Below, in pieces: positions 10,048 to 23,567 of a stretch of 64,000 nt of DNA (the first letter of the stretch is position 1; each line of letters starts with the position of its first letter). Source of the DNA: Monarcha castaneiventris obscurior (lineage: Eukaryota > Chordata > Aves > Passeriformes > Monarchidae); the NCBI GenBank assembly GCA_026261815.1, contig JAMPIT010000566.1, forward strand, positions 28,297,001-28,361,000, written 5' to 3'. A model generated the notes under the pieces. It was not told the DNA's origin and made no database searches. It worked only from the letters and a program-made list of their open reading frames with translations. Position numbers and translations under genes: made by a program.

Positions 10048-13000
10048 TCTAAATGTTACTTCTATGAATAATCTTACTGATTTTCCACATAAATGTAAGT
10101 GTATATTTCCCTTCCCCTTACGCAGTACATCTATGGATTTTTCCCTGACAGTAGGATAATTCACTGGGTCTCAGGGCATATGGCTTTGAACAGACATTTC
10201 CAGAGCTATACTCTACCTCTGAAGACTCTCATCATCCATGAGAAAAGAAACCTAGCAATCTCAGGGGTCCAGGTGTTGTAGTCTGATGAAAATCAAATCC
10301 ATTTAAGTGAAAAAGGTTAACTATCTTTTAAAGTACCATAAATTAAGTGATATTAAGATTTTAATAAGAAGCCATCATAAAGGTGCTGTGTATGTATTTG
10401 TATTCTTTAACTGTTCCAATGCTACATCAGTTTCAGGAAACTGTGTAAATGTCAAATGTGAAGTCAGGGAATGCAGAAGAATATATATTTGGCTAAATAC
10501 ACACTAAAGCTATATTAAACCACACTTAAAAAAATGTGTGGAAGACCCCGTGTTTTAAAAGAATGTAAATGTGCATTTGAGGAAAAAAACCAACCTTGAC
10601 TTCAATCACAGATAGAAAGGTTATCTGAGTAAGTAAATAGTCCACATATAAAGAGTCTATATAGAAACAGGTAGGAACCAGAATAAGCATTTTATTTAAA
10701 ACATAAACTGCTGAATAGCCTATATTAAAGATAATGAACCACCTTAAACTGAATATGAGTGTTACAAACCTGACTTAACTTTGCATATGCCTCTTCTCTT
10801 CAGTATTGTCATTTTTAGATCCAGTACTAGCTGTGACATAAGCAATTTTTATTTTTATTATTAAATAGATTTCTTAAATATCTTGTTGAAAATTTTGTTG
10901 GTTGTGATCATCTGGTCTATTTAGGCTCCTCTGAGAGCTGATTTGGCTGTTACACAGGAACTTTACACCTGCTTAAGCAACATGGAGACTAAGACTAAAG
11001 AGCTCACAACCCATACAGGTCCTGCAGATTAAATACAGACTTAATCCTGATTCTGCTGTGAATGTAGGAGTTTGAGCATGAAAGCACCAATGTTGGTGGC
11101 TTCAGTGAAACCTTTGTCACTTATTTATATTCAGTTTTTTGATCACCCAGAAATGTGACATCTAGAGATATTCTGGGTGGTACAGTATAGCCAAGAGATT
11201 GTTTCATTTTTAAAAGCTCTGATTTCACAGTTTCTGCTTCTTCTTCAATTCAGTGATTCCCAGGAAAAAATACAATTTTTTAGTAAAATAGCACAAACTC
11301 TATTAAAAATATAACTAGAAGACAAAGAGGCAGTTTTTAAGAGAGTGTCTTTTTTGCCTTGCATTGTCCTTGCAAAACTGTTGTTTTAATCCACTTTTCC
11401 AGTCACAATTGTTTTAGCCCTTAACAGGACTTCCCTCGTTTCTTCCACTTAAACTTGATTTTCCCTTAATAGTTGAAGGACGCTTAGACAGCATCACATT
11501 AATTTCAGTGGACATTGAGTTTTATCTAATTCAGCAAGCCAGCCTTTGTTAATTAGGCCTCACAGGGCGAGTGATTGCAAAGAACATCTCTAACTGTCAC
11601 TGATCAATACCCACAGCAGAAACAGTTCTAGAAGTCAATTACTTGTGTTTCTGAGAAGGAAGAAGAGTCCTATTCTTGTTAACTCCTTGCACTTTTTTGA
11701 AATCGCAAGGCCCCTCAGCCTACCTTTCTATCAGGTTCAACCAGATGCATACAAATTTTATTTCCTCCTCCTAGTGCTGAGGCAGGTTCATTTGCAATAA
11801 AGTCCTCTGCAGCCCAGCAATGTTCTTTAGAAACTTCTTGTGTTCTAAAACCATGAGCTTCACTGATAGGAAAGTCAACACTCCCAACAACGCTAACGGA
11901 GATTCACTGTTTAGGCCTAGAGACATGGGCTCTGTTTGATTAGGTCCCAGAAGAATAAGTATATGGAAAGCAATTTAACATAATGCTGCACTGCAATCCT
12001 TCAAAGATAGAATAGGGAGAAAAACAGATCACAGCTATTAGCATTTCCTGGTCATTTATTTCAGTAAGGATATATAAATATATATGCATTTGTATATAAA
12101 TTAGAACTTTAGGCATCTCCAATGAAAATATTCCCTTCTGCCCTCTAGAACCTGTTTTTTAATAAGCTCCTGTTCTTCTCTGGGAAGATTATGAAGTTGT
12201 CATTCTTGTCATTGAAGACTTAGGGTTAAAAACCTTCCTAAAACCATCACTGAGTCATTTTAATACATGACAAACAGCTAATCACTCCAAAAGCTATGGG
12301 TAGAAAAATGTTTTCTCTGTTCATGAGAGAGTCCTGAGAATTTAGAAATCTTTTCATTGTACATCATGCATTTTCAAAACCAATTTGTGACATCCCAAAT
12401 TGGAGAATTGTAAAGAGACTGGCTCTTCACTTATACATTGTAATGTATAAAAGTGAATTTAACAGTGGAATGATATTTTCATTTTTTCCTATGAGTTTCC
12501 TTTGTTGCCTCCTCTAAACAGCTGTTATTAAAAGCATACAGAAAAACATAGCCTGTTCAGTTGCAGGTGAGAGATTTTATGTTTTGTTGTAATACTAAGT
12601 GTAGTTACTAGAAGAAAATCTAAACTTCCAGTGGAAGTTTGGATGTTTACATGTGAGTGTGTCCAAGTGCCTTGAAAAGTCAAAGGATAGCTAACCAATA
12701 CACTTATTGACTTTTGAGAACAATTCAGCCATGAGACAATGCAGTTGCCTGTTGTCTGTTGCTCATCTCTCACTCATGTCTCTTTAGCCTTTTTTCCCAG
12801 TCTGATATCACCCTTCCCCTACCACTGGAATGATCACCTATCTCTAACAGGTCCCTCAAGATCACTTTCTCTGAGAATCCTCTCAGCCATTTTCTCCTTT
12901 ATAATTTTTCCTAATAGATTATTTTTATTATGCCTATTAGAGACTCTAACCTATGCATGTCATAGAAGAGCTTGTGACATCATTGTACTAGGTTTTAGAT

Positions 13001-14814
13001 GTAAAAAAAAAAAAGAAAAGAAAACTGGAGACTTATTTAATTTATCAGTAGTTCTAGCAGTTCTAATCAAAGCATTTTTTTAAGGAAAAAAGCTGTTCAG
13101 CATATGTATACTTGTGAGATTAATTAAAGAATATGCTTTTGCAAATGAAATTATCTGCTTCTGTTTTATCTATGTTTAACTTAAGACAAGGGTTGTTTTT
13201 TTCTTTTTCTCAATGGTTGAATCTTGCAAATACCTATGATGTTGCAAAGAAATGCTTCCCTTATTTCACTTGTCAACACCACCAGTTAGTCCTGAACACT
13301 AACACAACCCCATCCTTTAAAAACTTGAAACAAAATTACAGCTCTCAGCAATTAAACACTATATTGAAAAGTACCTGTAAAGAACTCTAAGTAAACAACT
13401 TATTTTTATACTGTACATTAAATATTTCAAATCCAAGTTGACCTTAAATTGCAACGTATTATTACAATTGCAAACAGAGATATTACACTACTTAAAATAC
13501 TTACTGAGACAGAATACATGATCTTGAGAGCCTGAGAGATTTTTAAAATTCTTTGCCAAGTCACTGCTTGCATGAAAAGTTATCCTAAAAAAAGAACCAA
13601 AAAGACTGTTATTCATGATGATAATGAGCAGAGGTTTTGACGATAGTGTCAAATGTTTCACTTCTAATATAAAATAAGTTTCTGTAATTCCTCCTTTAAA
13701 ACAAATCTAATTGTACAGTACTGTTGTTATGCAAATTAGATATATTAAAAGCACCATTTGCGACTGCAATACAAAATCTTAATAGATAAAGAAGTGAGAA
13801 AAAAATGTTGTATTATGTTCCATTATGTCTTAGAAGTTTGCAGCGTGGTAAAAGCAAAAAAAGGTATTCTAAGACATTGTAATTTGAAACAATATATTCT
13901 TTTTACAGTTTCAAGAATATTAGGACCAGGAAATGAATATAATAAATAGCAAAACACAAATAATTCATAGTCATTGTGCAAAATTGATTCCGTGGCATTC
14001 CGTTTTGTGTATGAGATAATATACACATTATGACTGGAAAAGCATCCCAGTACAATTATGAAGTACCGAGATCTTAGAAATATCGTTTGCATCTAGCCAC
14101 AGATAATACAAGCTTAATTGTAACATGTCTGCTTCAAATCAAAAGGCAACATTTTTAAACACAGATTTTCTGTAAATAAATGTGTAATAGATAAATATAT
14201 GCATTTGAAACAATAAAGGAATTTTCATACTATTTGAAAATAAGATTTTGGCAATATAAATATGGTAGAGTAGCCGTTATTTTAATCAGGTCTCATAAAT
14301 GATCGGAGCATTGTGACATGGGCCAGAACATGGCATTATTTAAAATACTGAAATAAAATGTATCATGTAGAAACTACACATCCCACTATTCCCAAACCCC
14401 AGCCCACTACCCAAGAATTTTTTTCTAAAGGGATTCTGGCTTTCTAAATGCATGAAGAGTACACATAAACTTTCAGCAGTATGGCCCAGAACCTGCGTAG
14501 TACTCTTGTCTATTCCTAGTTGCCCTGGGTTCCAAGAAACTAATTCTGAAAATTTTAATAAGGCAAAAAATGCCTTTTATGGGTTACTAAATCAGATCAA
14601 AGTAGATAATCACAATAAAAGGTTTGTACAAAGTAAATCTAAAGCCCATGAGCAGTGTAACAGGACATCAACAAAAGAAAATTCAATGAACACGAAAATC
14701 TGCCACAATAGTTTCCTTGTCTTTGAAAGCAGAGTTTAAAGGTTCAAACAACAAATCATCATTCAACAGAAAGGTCTGTGTGGAAACTGCTTTGTATGAC
14801 AAATCAGAGAGTAA
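10048..14814. other. AT-rich DNA, nothing recognised
   Basis: No gene or repeat family supported. It contains a 20-base palindrome TTATACATTGTAATGTATAA near 12431-12450, an A-rich run near 13000, and two stretches (about 11490-11640 and 13690-13790) whose composition suggests possible conserved non-coding sequence (see findings). Confidence 0.5.
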
Positions 14815-15616
14815 GTAAGGGTGCTGGCAAGAGTGGAACAGCACAGAGGTTTGGCTCTGATCAAAACAGATCTTGTTCTCAGGGAAGAGGTGCTCCTGCA
14901 GCCCGCGGAGCACCACAGGTCTGCAGAGATCCGCCTGTAGCACGTGGAGGAGACCCATGCTGGAGCCGGTGGGTGCCTGAAGGAAGGCTCTGACCCTGTG
15001 CAAAGCCTGTGCTGGAACAAGCTCCTGGCAGGACACACAGACCCATGGAGAGAGGATCCCACATAGGAGCAGGTTTCCTCGTGACCCTGCAGGAGACCCA
15101 TACTGGAGAAGCCTGTTCTTGAAGGACTCCATGCACTCCATGGAAAGGAACCATGCTGGAGCAGCTGGTGAAGAACTGCAGCCTGTGAGAAGGATCCATG
15201 TTGGAGAAATTCATGGAGAACTGTCTCCCGTGGGAGGGACCCCCTGTTGGAGCAGGGGAGGGATTCTTCTCCCTGAGCAGTGGCAGACAAAACATATGAT
15301 AAGTTGACCATAACCCCCATTCCCTGTCCCCCTGTGCCACCAAGGGAAGAAGGTAGAGCCTGGGAAGGAAGAATGGCTGGGGGTAAGGTGTTTTTATTAT
15401 TTGTTTTACTTCTCATTATCCCGCTCTGATTTTAATTGGTAATAAATTCAATTAATGTACCTAAATTGAGCCTATTTTGCCCTGACTGTATTTGGTGAGT
15501 GATCTCTCGCAGTCCTTATCTTGACTCATAAGACTCTTCTCTTTCCTGTCTGTTGTGGAGGTGAGTGATAGAGAAACTTAGGTGGGTATCTGGCATCTGG
15601 CCAGGGTCAACCCAGA
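14815..15616 (+). mobile_element. ERV LTR, 5'-truncated, modular GC-rich type
   Basis: A GC-rich block in AT-rich DNA made of imperfect modules of roughly 60-75 bp. Each contains text like CATGCTGGAGCAG or GTGGGAGGGACCC. The block is followed by TCATAAGTTGACC-type sequence, then GGTAATAAATTC (AATAAA at 15441-15446), GGTGAGTGATCTCTC, TTATCTTGACTCATAAG, and the end CTGGCCAGGGTCAACCCA. This ordering is the 3' half (R-U5) of an avian ERV LTR, probably ERVL-like. It matches the element at 17153-18107 in reverse orientation. The 5' 100-250 bp found in that copy are absent or unrecognisable here, so the left edge is approximate. The overlapping open frames of 152-217 codons are by-products of the GC-rich repeats. 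Confidence 0.82.
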
Positions 15617-17147
15617 CCTTAAGGCATTTTGATTAAGAAAAAGTATTTACCACTCTGTATCATTATACTTCTTTATGATATGATATTATCTTTCATGGAA
15701 TCATGCATAAAAAGATCAGAAAATTACCATCACATGTCCAAGTAGCTGATCAATTGTGTTAAGATTCAACAACAATATTTATGTAAAGAAAATGTAGTCT
15801 TTTGGTTGAGAACTCAGCATTTGTTCTCTAATAAAAAAAAGTAATTTGCAGCGATGTTACTAGAGAATCATATGTGGTCTGTAAATATGAAGACATATTG
15901 CATGATAAGCATCTTATTGCCATTGTCTCTTTATTGCATTACTTTCTTCTCTGAGGACATAGCAACTTATTTCTCCATCGCCTACTGTTTATACTGGACA
16001 TAAACTATTGAATGTCCAATTTGAATACAAAATTTGCAAATAGGTACCAATTTTATTAAAATAACTGAAATTGTCTTCTTTCTTTTTATAAGATTGTGTA
16101 AAAAGGACATAGAATATTTTTCATTAGAATAGTATCCTCAAGTAAGGTTTCTCTTTCAATGTTATTCATGATTCTACATTATCCAAAAAACTTCTCATAA
16201 ATAAAGATCATTATCTAGTCCACATAGCTTTGATCAACATAGAAGTTATAAGAAAACTAAGTATACATTTTTTATCCTTTATGTTATTTTTTATATTGTT
16301 TTTGTTTTAAACCATTTTTAGAAGTTGCTAATATTTAGTGGAAAATATGCCATGCAAATAGACAAACCTTTGTCATTTTCTTCAATAATATTGAAGAAAA
16401 ATACAGTGCAACAAACACTTACTGTGGAGCAACAAGATTATTTTGAACAGTTCTTGAAACTCAGCAGTTCCAAATGCATACATTGAGCAAATTCTAAATA
16501 AGGTTGACAGAGTGGAGAAAGGTCTGCAAAGATTATCAGTCTGATGACCTTGTTTACACTTTTCTTTCCTCCCAAAATATCTGTGATGCATGGAGTTAGT
16601 AATACAATATAATATTTTGCCCTTATGCAGCAGTTTTCATCTGAGGTGTCAAAGAAGTTTACCAACATACAATTCATCTCTGTAACATTGCTTCAGTAAA
16701 TCTTGTTCCACTCAATTACTTAAGGTGAACTGAGACTCATATCTACTTTACAGACACAATGAATGGAAAACAATTCATGGAGGTATTCTAGGATGCAGCT
16801 GTGCCTCTAAATTCACTGTCAACTATATCTGCATATTCCCAAGAGATATTTATCTATTCCATTTTATTATGCATGTATGTTTCCTGTCGAATACTTTACT
16901 ACATCACTGGATAAGGTAATTTGCTGATTAACTAGTTTTGATTAGGAGGTTTTACTTAAATGTCAAAACTAAATACCTCTTGGAGTGATTGATTTCAACA
17001 GCTACTTCTACCTACTTTGAACATAAAAAATAATGAATTCCTCTTATTTTAACACCCCTTTAGTTGATTTAAAACTGTTACATCTATTTTGGTTTTTTGT
17101 TTCCTAAACTTCTGTTGAACTTTTTGTTTTCCTAGATGTTTCAAATT
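15617..17147. other. AT-rich spacer between two inverted LTRs
   Basis: About 1.5 kb of ordinary AT-rich DNA with no gag, pol or env remnant. The two flanking LTRs are therefore independent solo LTRs and not the ends of one provirus (they are also in opposite orientation). Confidence 0.6.
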
Positions 17148-17152
17148 GTTGG

Positions 17153-18107
17153 TGTCGTGGTTTGACCTGATCAGATGCCAGGAACCCACAAATGCCTCTC
17201 GCTTGCTCCTCTGCAGCTTGACAGAGGAGAGAAAATATAATGAAGGCTTCATGAGTTGAGGTAGTCTGGGAGATAGATAGCAGGATAATGAAAAGTAAAA
17301 AAGCCCTTAAAAACACCTTCCCCCCCGACCCCTCCCTCCCACCGACAGGGAAGGAAGAGACGTAACAGGGGTTTACAGGCCAGTTCATCACCTGTGGCTT
17401 CTCTCACTGCTCAGGGAGAGGGGTCCCTCCCATGGGACACAGTTCTCTGCAAACTTCTCTAATGTGGTTCCACCTCACAGGCAGCAGCTCCCTGCAACCT
17501 TTGGAAAACAGTCCTCCCAGAACTGCTGTGGTGTGGGTCACTCTTCCATGGAGTGCAGTGCTCCAAGGACAGGCTGCTCCAGCCTGGAAGCAGGGTCCCT
17601 CTCTCTCCACTGGGTCTTCCACTGGATCACAGCCTCCTCCAGGCACCCACCCACTCTGGCATGGGCACCTCCCCCACAGCCTGTGGGTGGATCTCTGCAT
17701 CCCAGGTGGATCTCCATGGGCTGCAGGGGCACAGCTGCTCCACCATGGTCCTCACCATGGCCTGCAGAGGCATCTTGGCTCCAGCACCGGGAGCACCTCC
17801 TCCCCCACCCCTTCTTCATTGACCTTGGTGTCTCCATGTTGTTTCCCTCACATATTCTCACCTCCTCTTCTGTGGCTGGAATTAAAACTACACACCAAAC
17901 TTTGTTTTGATTTCTTCTTAGACAGGTTTTCACAGAGGCATTACCAACATCTCTCATTGGCCCAGCCTTGGCCAGCGACGTGTCCATCTTCAGAGGCATC
18001 AGGAATTGGCTCTGTCCGACGTGGTGGAAGCTTCTAGCAGCTTCTCACAAAAACCACCTCCATGGCCTCCCCACTACCAAGAACCAAGCCATGCAAAAAC
18101 CAACACA
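17153..18107 (-). mobile_element. Full-length solo ERV LTR, same family as 14.8-15.6 kb
   Basis: The element runs from TGTCGTGGTTTGACC to AAAAACCAACACA, giving TG...CA ends with an imperfect terminal inverted repeat. Flanks GTTGG (17148-17152) and GCTGG (18108-18112) look like a 5-bp target-site duplication with one substitution, as for ERVL-type integrases. It has the same GC-rich modules as the 14.8 kb copy, read on the minus strand, plus a 5' part with AAGCTTCTAGCAGCTTCTCA and CATTGGCCCAGCCTTGGCCA. The polyadenylation region appears eroded. The 955-bp length would be full size for this family. Open frames of up to 201 codons in all frames are by-products. Confidence 0.85.
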
Positions 18108-18112
18108 GCTGG

Positions 18113-21100
18113 CCTTTAGGCTTCTTCAGGTATTCAGCCCAATCTTGGTATAGTATGTGTTTTTCAATAATATTTGTATTTGTTTATGTATATGTATATG
18201 TATGTATCAGCTGATATTTGTTTCTACAGAACAGCATGATATTGTTAATGCTCCGAATTACTATAAGCATTAGATTGTTTTCTATTAGAAAGACCGTGAC
18301 AACACGTAAGTGGTAACTACCCTGACTAGATAACCATTTTTATACCCTTTTAGAAATTTAATCTAAAGCATGTTTCTACAACTGATAACTGTAATTATTT
18401 TATTTAGTTCTCTTAGTACCCAATGGTGATTTAGTAACATTGAGATGATTTGAGGTCTTTTAACTTACTAGAGTGCTTTCTTACCAATTTGCTTTGCATG
18501 TGTGGCTCAGACCCCTCACTGATCACAGCTGAAAGTAGTCTCAGGAAAAGTAAAAACTCACTCAACCTCTTGGCCACTCAGCATAATCTTCACTCGCTTT
18601 ACATATTCACTGTGTAATGAACTATCTCTTATTTTGTGCCTCAGCCTTTCTAATTTTGCTAGCAGTTTTTTATTGTTCAATTACTAATTCTTAGCCTTTC
18701 ATTACTTCTATTTAGCGATTTTATTCCTTTAGTCATTTATCCTACTACCTAATTTTTCTCAACTATTTTTTATAGTTTCAGGTCATGCAAGATCCTATAC
18801 TTAACTCCATTTAATCTCATTATATGTTCTATCATTCTTCTTCACAGCAATTCTTTCTCTTTCTGTTCTTAATACTGTTTTTAAGGAATCATTGGCTCTC
18901 TAAAACACCTTATTTCTTAGACTTTTTTCCTAGGGGACCTTGCATGCCAGAGTTTCTTTGACTCTGCAGAAGTCTATTGTTCATGGTCATTAGTTTGCTC
19001 TTGCTTTCATTCCTTTATAAGGATGAGGAATTTTTTTTTGATTTCAAAATCGTTCTCATTGAATTTACTCATAAATTTCCAAAATTTTTCTCCAGTGATT
19101 TAGTTAAACCTATAAAAACAATATTTTTAGCTTCCATTTCTCTTGTTTGAGACTATAAAAGGAATATTAATGCATTCTGAACACCAGGCTCGGGTTGTAT
19201 CTATATAGACAAAAATACTCATAGAAACGTGTAAGATGTACCTGTTCAGCTGAGAAGACCTTCATACTCCAGACGGCATGACTCACTTGTGTAAATGGAA
19301 GAATTGATGCTTGTCTATAAGACAGCCTCCTGTAAGCTGCCAGGTGTTTAGTTACCTGCCTTGCTATTTCTGCCACCTCTGGACAGGTGTCTTGGACAAC
19401 CTTGGATGCTGCTTCAAATGGTAAGAGGTGCATATCTGAAAGGGACTGAGTTAATAGATCACTGCGCTGAGTAGATCTCCAATAACTGTAGGAATGCAGA
19501 CACCTAGCTCATGTAATACTTAGTCACATGCTGACAACTACATTGTAAGTGTATAAGCCTCATCCATTGCCTCCCATTGCACAATTTAGCTGCAGAAACA
19601 TAAGTAATCAATCTAGTATTAATTCTGGTGCCCTTTCCTGCTAACCTTCAGCTTCTGCCTCAGAAAGGCAGGGTAGTTCCTATGTTGTGTTTAACAGTCA
19701 AATGCTGCTGCCTCACACATAGCAGAGTGGCTTCAGTGGCACTGGATACAGATATTTTGGGAAATTTATTGATTACTTATTATTAAGTGAGATAAATCTG
19801 TCCATTAGTCTTCACCACACCAAGTAAATTCTAATATTGATTATATATTAAGGATTCTATTTTTTCCTATAACTGTTCCTCATCCTTTTCTATTGGTAAA
19901 TGAAGAGCTAAAGTTGGCAGCAAATTTACTGATTAACCTTTCTCTTCCTCATCTTATAATCAAAATGACTATGCCTCTTGGCTTGTAGAACTTTGTCTAG
20001 AATTCTGTAGGTCTTATTGCAGTACTTCCTTATCTGTTACAATTTTTACTATCTCCTCATTGGGTTCATCTGTATTTCTGAATGATGCAGCACAAAGAAG
20101 GAATGAGAAGTGTTAGACTGGTGTTTGATGCTGTTGGATCCGTTAAGGTTCTAACATCATGTGTAAAACTGCATATTTACTACCAGTGAAATCTACAACA
20201 GTTTCCAGGGCTAGGTGCATATCACGTCTACAAGTTGCAAAGGGATGACAGTAGATGGCTAATGCCAAACAGATGCCATTCCATGTAGCCTCACAGGTTG
20301 TCTTGCCACTAATGCCAGCATCAGATCACCTTTAGTTGCTGATGTTGCTATAGACCTCTAAATTAACTGTCTATGTAGTGTTCTGAAATTTCCTTTAAAC
20401 TCATGAAGCACTCATATTTCCCAAGGCTTCTTACACTGGCTTCTTGTTCTGTGCTCCAGCCCCTGATTGAGAGAATCTATCACCAACATGTAGGTATGCC
20501 AGATTTTTAACCTACTCTTCTGGGGACTTCATGGTATGAAAATTTAGGCTGAAGACCTTATAAGTGCAGACAGGATCCAAGCTAAGGCAGCAATGCTTGG
20601 GTATAATTGTCACAAATATAGTTAGAATAATGGGCAGGAGACAAGGTCCTGATGTTGCTACACACATTTAAACCTCTTGCTATGAATGCTGTTCCTCTCC
20701 TAAGGTTTCTGGTTTCTGCTGATTCATTCTCTGTTGATTTTGGATCTTATTTTCAGGATCAGACATCTTTTGTCAAGGAGGACAATGGCTTCTTCAGAAA
20801 CCACTTCATTACAGTACAAGAAGACTTGATCTTGTCAGCAGTGTGCCATCTTAGGTACTGGGACTAGTCTAGGTGTAGGAACAAAGAGGATAACAGATTG
20901 ATTTAGTATGAGAAGCAGAGAAGAAGATGTAGGTGCATTCATGTAGACATAACCAAAGAGAAAATAAGTGTCTTTTTCCAATTTGAGTGACATATTCAAA
21001 ACCAGAAATTGTCCTCCTTAGACGTTAGCAATTAATTTAAGCATAATACATTCTAGGCAAGTGATATACAAGGGATGCAAGTTTTTCTCCAAATTTGATC

Positions 21101-22833
21101 AGTTTGTCAAAAATTTGAAGTTCTATTTTCTGATAAGAGTTAGAGTGTTTTTTCCCTGTCCATTAACTGTTCTGTGTGGCAAATATTTTATTGTTTCTGT
21201 TGGGAAAAAAGCCATACTTGGGGGTTAATATAATCTTCACTATATTCTTTCCCTTTGAAGTAACCAAGTGAGTTTTGCTGCGTTTTTTCTTTTGGAGACA
21301 CAGAAAATTATTCTCAGAACATACCTAAATTTCAAGTCTCCTATCCTCTTTATAATTCAGGTTACAATATATCAATAAATTATATAATATACAAGGTTAT
21401 ACTTAATATAATTCTATGCTAATAAAAGCATAAAAGGCGTGCAAATTTCCCTTATGTAATTGTGTTGAGAAATTTTAATCAGATGGAGGGAAGAACGAGG
21501 TCTATGAAGTTTGAAAGACTTAAGTAGTACTTCCTACATAATGCCAATATTAATAGAAGTAACTGGAATAAAAGAATCCCTATTGGATATTTTTTTGCCA
21601 GTAACAACTTCTGTCCTGACTTGAACATGAAAAAGGCCTCAGCAAACAAAGTGAAAATAGGGCCTCTTTTTTTTCTTAAAGCACTCCACTGCAAATACAA
21701 AAGTACAAAGTAACTCCAATTCTTCTCTAATTTAAGGCCACACTTAAAAAACCGTTTTCTGTGGCCATTTCTCTATATATAGCAAGCAACCATGAGTCAT
21801 ACTTGGGTCATGGAAATGTTCTCCACATCTCTTCATCTTCAGTGACACTTCCGATCTGCCCTGATAAGGGTAAGTGACAGCAATTAGGATACCAGTGTCA
21901 TGCTTCCAAGCTAAAGTTGTATGGAGAAAGAAACAAACACAAGAAAAGTGATAAAGTGTACTTTGCAACTAGTCCATACCTTTGACTTTAGGGACAGTCT
22001 AAATACAGGGAATACATCTAGACTAATTCTGTGTCTACCATCAAAGGAACATAGTGTTTTTGTAAACAAGTCCATACTCCTTGATTTCAGAGGAGAAAGT
22101 AGTATTGGTTCTTTTTATTTTATACAACAGACATAACTTAAGGAAAGTTTCATGGTTGTAGATTTGGTTGTGCAGTCCATTTATATTCTGGTTCCATATC
22201 TGATGAAATCATACAGCAACCTGTCTTCTGCATCATCCATTCTATACTGTTCAAAACGGTCTCAGAGAATATTGCATGACTTTAAAATACAAGTAACTTA
22301 GTTTTTCTCTGGTTTTGACAATTGTTCTGCCTGTTTGTCCATAATTTATTTCTTTGTAGATTCTTCAAGTTCTGTTGCAATTTTTGCATAATTCTTGTTT
22401 TTCTTCTGTTTGTTGACATAAGTGATTTCCTTTCTGATTTGGATATAGGAGTTTTTCTTTCAGCAATGGAGAGGCACAGTTGCTAAATAGCTTACAAAAA
22501 AAAACAAGCAAACAAAAACCAAAATAACTTTTTGTTCTCCTTAGTTTTCATTTTACTAAAAGTGAATCCTTTAAATTTCCCTGTCACAGAAGGAACGGAC
22601 AGTTAATTTGGCATGTGCTTACTTATCTCTTCATTTCTGGCTGGCACCCTACAAAAAGATATCAATTTATTAAATCTACACTCATTAGATGAATTTTGTA
22701 CTTTTTACTAAAAGGTTGCCTCTATTAGTCTAGTTTGATCACAAGCCTACCTTTGATCCCCAAACTTCAGTAATTCTATATTTCATACATCAGATCTCCT
22801 GACTTTGTAAGTTTTATATTTTGCCAGCTCCAG
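18113..22833. other. Unassigned DNA
   Basis: No gene or known repeat can be supported. The part from about 19160 to 20880 is less AT-rich and has a texture unlike its surroundings, including an 88-codon minus-strand frame at 19433-19167. It may be an old, unrecognised repeat or non-coding transcript (see findings). Confidence 0.4.
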
Positions 22834-22988
22834 ATCATAGAATCCTAGAATCAGAGAATGGTTTGAGCTGGAAGGGACCTTAAAGATCACCCAGTGCCAA
22901 CCCCCCTGTGGTGGCTCTTCTTTCCTGTATGTTCCCTTCTGGTGCTGGAAGGCCACAATTAGGTCATCCTGAAGCTTCTCTTTTCCAG
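22834..22988 (-). mobile_element. CR1 3' end with internal deletion
   Basis: Inverted CR1 tail ATCATAGAATCCTAGAATCA, then GGAAGGGACCTTAAAGATCA and CCAACCCCCCTG. This is followed directly by sequence that belongs about 200 bp further inside the element (GGAAGGCCACAATTAGGTCA). The middle of the 3' UTR is missing. Confidence 0.88.
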
Positions 22989-23285
22989 AAAGATGGAGAC
23001 TATTTACCAGTGGACAAGGTGACAGGACAAGTGGGAATGGGTTTAAATTGAAAGAGAGTAGGTTTAGATTAGATACTAGGAAAAAATTCTTTACTGTGAG
23101 GATAGTGAGGTATTGGAACAGGTTGCCCAAGGAAGTTGTAGATGGCCCATCATTGGAGGTTTTCAGGTTGGGAGGGGGCTGTGAAGAACTTTATCTAGTG
23201 GAAGGTGTCCCTGCCCATAGCAGGGGTGTTGGAACGAGATGATCTTCAAAGTCCCCTTTCAACCCAAACCATCCTATGACTCTGA
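22989..23285 (+). mobile_element. CR1 3' end, opposite orientation
   Basis: Plus-strand CR1: AAAGATGGAGAC, then GGTTTAGATTAGATACTAGG, ATTGGAACAGGTTGCCC, GGAAGGTGTCCCTGCCCATA, and the tail CAACCCAAACCATCCTATGAC. It begins at precisely the CR1 position where its two minus-strand neighbours stop. Confidence 0.9.
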
Positions 23286-23286
23286 G

Positions 23287-23567
23287 TCTTGTAGGCTCCC
23301 TTCAAGTACTTTGCTGAAGGCCACAATTAGGTCATCCCAAAGCCTCTCTAGGCTGATCAATCCAAATTCTCTCAGCCTTTCCTCATAGAAAGGGTGCTTC
23401 TTCCCTCTAATCATCTTGCAGGATCTGGATTCTCTCCAACAGATTGATATCCTTCTTGTGCTGGGGACCCCAGAGCATGATGCAGCACTCAAGGTGGGCT
23501 CACACCAGAGAAGAGTAGAGGGCCAGAATCCCCCCTTGCCCTTCTGGACACACTGCCTTTGATAGGG
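23287..23567 (-). mobile_element. CR1 ORF2-tail/3' UTR segment (part 1)
   Basis: Minus-strand CR1 lacking its 3' end: GAAGGCCACAATTAGGTCAT, CTCTCAGCCTTTCCTCATAG, and GGGGACCCCAGAGCATGATG. It is interrupted at about 23567 by a short LTR and resumes at 23849. Confidence 0.85.

Noticed and set aside
14683..15416. Overlapping open frames of 152-217 codons on the minus strand
   Set aside because: They lie inside a GC-rich modular LTR on the opposite strand. All frames are open together and none has a protein-like pattern or splice context.
17404..18037. Open frames of 89-201 codons on both strands
   Set aside because: Same cause: GC-rich repeated modules of an LTR.
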